From assembly GCF_025558425.1 (NCBI RefSeq), contig NZ_CP094718.1, forward strand, positions 1 to 64,000: 64,000 bases of DNA, read 5' to 3'. Below are positions 61,851 to 64,000 of this stretch, in pieces. The stretch comes from Staphylococcus sp. IVB6240 (GTDB lineage: Bacteria > Bacillota > Bacilli > Staphylococcales > Staphylococcaceae). Position numbers and translations under genes: made by a program. The notes under the pieces are model-generated. The model was given only the letters and a program-made list of their open reading frames with translations, made no database searches and was not told where the DNA came from. Position 1 is the stretch's first letter; the number at the start of each line of letters is the position of its first letter.

Positions 61851-62584
61851 ATACGGTAGTCAACGTCAATCAATTATCGATTTTAGATCAAAAAAAAGTA
61901 TTGTTAAAAGATGTTGATTTGACAGTAACTAAAGGTGCATTTCATTGCATTATAGGTGAAAGTGGCAGTGGGAAATCATTGTTAACAAGAACGATACTTG
62001 GAATGAAACGACCACAATTATGTTATCAAGGAGATATTGACATCGATTTAACTAAAACAGATGCAGTGTTTCAAGATGTTCAAAGTAATATGTTTCAAAA
62101 TATAACATTAGCTAAGCATTTCCAATACATTTATGAAGCCAATCGGACACATCTGACTAAACAGTGTATTAAGGAGGACGTCTTACAGATGATGCAATTA
62201 CTTGGTTTAAGGCAAGGAGAACATTTACTTGAGCGTTATCCCTTTGAACTTAGTGGAGGTATGGCACAACGTGTCGCCTTTATAATGTCATTAATTAGAC
62301 GTCCGGACTACTTATTTTTAGATGAACCGACGAGTGCACTTGATCAAGGAAATGTTAAAAAGTTTATGCATTACCTTCTTAAGGCACAAGAACGCTACCA
62401 AATGACCATCGTTTTTATCACACACGATATTAACTTAGTGAAAGAATTTGCCACGCATATTAGCATTATGCAGCAAGGTCAATTGATAGAAAGTGGTGAG
62501 GCAGCGTCAATCTTAACTAAGCCGACATATAGTTACACGAAAAAATTAATTACGATTGCACATCGGAGACAACCTTATGCTTAA
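61817..62584 (+). CDS. opp3D: ABC importer ATP-binding protein (NikD/OppD type)
   Basis: A 255-residue ATPase from ATG 61817 inside the preceding gene. Walker A GESGSGKS at 47-54, signature ELSGGMAQR, Walker B YLFLDEPTSAL and switch His in VFITHDI. All motifs for ATP hydrolysis are intact. The zinc/iron-sulfur C-terminal extension of peptide OppD is absent, typical of NikD-like proteins. Confidence 0.9.
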   Translation: MSNHQQKNNAVNTVVNVNQLSILDQKKVLLKDVDLTVTKGAFHCIIGESGSGKSLLTRTILGMKRPQLCYQGDIDIDLTKTDAVFQDVQSNMFQNITLAKHFQYIYEANRTHLTKQCIKEDVLQMMQLLGLRQGEHLLERYPFELSGGMAQRVAFIMSLIRRPDYLFLDEPTSALDQGNVKKFMHYLLKAQERYQMTIVFITHDINLVKEFATHISIMQQGQLIESGEAASILTKPTYSYTKKLITIAHRRQPYA

Positions 62585-63212
62585 AATAGAGAGTCTAACC
62601 AAATATATAGATACGAAACTAATATTTAAAGAGATATCATGTACAATTAATGACCAACACTTACTCATAAGTGGTGAGAGTGGTTGTGGTAAATCTACGT
62701 TAGCCAAGATTATCGCTGGCTTAGATACGGATTATCAGGGCAAATTATATCTTAATGGGAACTTACGTGAATCTTATACATCTAAAGAGTGGATGAAGCA
62801 CATCCAATATGTACCACAATATCAACGCGATACCTTAAATCAACGTAAAACGGTATTAGCTACACTATTAGAACCACTTAAGAATTACAAGATTGATAAA
62901 CAGCGTTATACATCAAGCATTGAAACAGTACTTGATCAGTGTAACTTACCATACAATATACTTAATCAAAAAGTTTCAACGTTAAGTGGTGGTCAATTTC
63001 AACGGGTATGGATAGCTAAAGCTTTAATATTAGAACCAGAAATCCTCATATTGGATGAAGCAACAACCAATTTAGATATCATTAATGAAGAAGATATACT
63101 TCAAATGTTGATTTCCTTAAAGATGACACAATTAATCATTATTTCACATGATACATACGTCTTAAGCCAATTTGAAGGAATTCAGTTACAGCTAAATAAA
63201 TTGAATAATTAA
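62577..63212 (+). CDS. opp3E: ABC importer ATP-binding protein (NikE/OppF type)
   Basis: The second ATPase, 211 residues from ATG 62577 (CGGAGA six bases before it), overlapping the previous gene by eight bases. Walker A GESGCGKS at 33-40, signature TLSGGQFQRV, Walker B ILILDEATTNLD and IISHD. Last gene of the six-gene operon. The overlap of every junction supports one transcript. Confidence 0.9.
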   Translation: MLKIESLTKYIDTKLIFKEISCTINDQHLLISGESGCGKSTLAKIIAGLDTDYQGKLYLNGNLRESYTSKEWMKHIQYVPQYQRDTLNQRKTVLATLLEPLKNYKIDKQRYTSSIETVLDQCNLPYNILNQKVSTLSGGQFQRVWIAKALILEPEILILDEATTNLDIINEEDILQMLISLKMTQLIIISHDTYVLSQFEGIQLQLNKLNN

Positions 63213-63455
63213 GATCACAAATCCTAATATGGTGTATACTTAATGATACGTAAAAAATAAAATTTGGACTGCAATGTCTAAATCAATATGATTTTCCATT
63301 AGAGTATTTAAAAATGATGACAACACTAAAAGATTCCAAATTATTATATTTAATATAATTATACATATGATAAACGGACAACAATGTCAATGTAAATTCT
63401 TTTTATATAAATTATTTATAATTATATATAATTTATATAAAAATATAAGTCGAGG
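63213..63455. other. Intergenic region after the importer operon
   Basis: About 240 AT-rich bases. No clear terminator, no att-like sequence and no gene. Confidence 0.5.
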
Positions 63456-64000
63456 ATTTCAAGTTTAAGTTAGCCACCTATAATGACTGAGGTGTACACA
63501 AGGGTTAACCGTATTCGAACCTGTTGAGGATTGATTGGTTTTAATCAATTAATACTCAACAGGTAACCAAAGCTAAGATTTTAGCTTTGGAAAGATTCAT
63601 ACAGATTGAGGTGCTTTAAACTTTCTGCCATATTATGATGAGCTGTGTTGTAATTTAAAGTCTTTCTAGGATAGTCATTCATATATTGTTGTATGGCTTT
63701 TATGAAGTGTTTTTGAACATTGGATAAATCATGTGCTTTTGGAATAAAACGACGAATCATTTTATGTTGGTTTTCACTTGTCCCACGTTCATATGATGAG
63801 AATGGATGTGTGAAGTATATTTCTATCATATGGCCAAATTCTTCATACAGCGATGCAAATTCTGAACCATTGTCAGATGTGATAGATTTGAAGATTTTTG
63901 GTGCTTTTTCGGCTAAGGAGTCAAATAAGTTTTTCAATGCGTGAGACACCGCATCAGCACTTTTACTCTCTATTATTTCTAGTATTTCAAAACGCGTTTG
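63456..64000 (-). mobile_element. IS30-family insertion sequence, second copy (cut by window end)
   Basis: The right end ATTTCAAGTTTAAGTTAGCCACC is at 63456, and the same hairpin and transposase 3' end as in the 41574-42898 copy follow, in the opposite orientation. The left half lies outside the window. Confidence 0.88.
63581..64000 (-). CDS. IS30-family transposase, partial
   Basis: The C-terminal 140 codons of the IS30 transposase, running off the right edge. Second catalytic Asp in TSDNGSEF and Glu in GTSENQHKMIRRF are present. Compared with the other copy it has small changes (DSLAEKAPK, ALLYEEF to ASLYEEF, QMTECLKHL to NMAESLKHL), so the two copies are not recent duplicates. Confidence 0.9.
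   Translation of the reverse strand, partial: QTRFEILEIIESKSADAVSHALKNLFDSLAEKAPKIFKSITSDNGSEFASLYEEFGHMIEIYFTHPFSSYERGTSENQHKMIRRFIPKAHDLSNVQKHFIKAIQQYMNDYPRKTLNYNTAHHNMAESLKHLNLYESFQS

Noticed and set aside
58571..63212. Simple oligopeptide permease
   Set aside because: Not excluded, but the Zur-box promoter, the coupled methyltransferase and the short ATPases favour a nickel/metallophore-type importer.
63213..63230. GATCACAAAT after the importer operon as a possible third att site
   Set aside because: It lacks the GAAGC-TATCA core and the following AACTAAAAAA tract of the two clear att sites.
32739..64000. Possible mecA, ccrA/B/C, arc operon or speG on the island
   Set aside because: No reading frame in the island has the expected serine recombinase, PBP2a, arginine deiminase or acetyltransferase motifs. 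They could lie beyond the right edge.

Overview
The window is the origin-proximal arc of a low-GC Staphylococcus chromosome, with base 1 at the first codon of dnaA. The gene order dnaA-dnaN-yaaA-recF-gyrB-gyrA-nnrD-hutH-serS-azlCD-metX-gdpP-rplI-dnaB-purA-tRNAs-walRKHIJ-rlmH is the staphylococcal oriC-to-orfX backbone. Protein sequences resemble but differ from S. aureus. A thiol-oxidoreductase gene lies between dnaN and yaaA, a YitT protein follows purA, and no adsA lies between walJ and rlmH. I therefore read it as a non-aureus Staphylococcus and cannot fix the species.

Core (1-32738): replication initiation (DnaA, oriC with DnaA boxes and DnaA-trios, clamp, RecF, gyrase), then histidine catabolism, a T-box-controlled serS, azlCD, a SAM-I-riboswitch-controlled metX, c-di-AMP hydrolysis (GdpP), L9, DnaB helicase, PurA, tRNA-Glu and tRNA-Asp, and the WalRK cell-wall operon. 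Every core gene here is intact. A candidate parS lies upstream of yaaA, and a DnaA-box cluster precedes rlmH.

Island (32739-64000, continuing past the right edge): a composite SCC-type island at the rlmH attachment site. Segment 1 (32721-36113) is bounded by two copies of the SCC att sequence and carries copB and copL under a CsoR-type operator. Segment 2 is a patchwork of three IS431 copies with fragments of two rolling-circle plasmids: a pUB110-type rep, and a pC194-type rep whose two halves lie in opposite orientations about 2.8 kb apart. It also holds an IS30-family element, a decayed secreted-peptide gene and a DNA-methyltransferase stub. Segment 3 (44.9-53.4 kb) holds an AEC permease, gdh-glcU, a LytM-like endopeptidase, a hypR-merA-type oxidative stress pair with a nonsense codon in hypR, and arsRBC with arsB split by a frameshift. 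Segment 4 (53.4-57.4 kb) is an SCC replication module (cch, DUF1413 protein, large hypothetical gene) disabled by one frameshift and two nonsense codons, with no ccr recombinase. Segment 5 (57.8-63.2 kb) is an intact six-gene operon: a SAM methyltransferase plus a five-component nickel/peptide-type ABC importer resembling ACME opp3. It lies behind a nearly perfect Zur-box palindrome, so I propose it is a zinc-starvation-induced metal or metallophore importer. The window ends inside a second IS30-family copy.

No mecA, ccr, arc cluster, CRISPR array or rRNA gene is visible. Mutational decay is confined to the island, while copper export, HOCl/oxidant defence, arsenic detoxification and the Zur-linked importer are the parts that look maintained.
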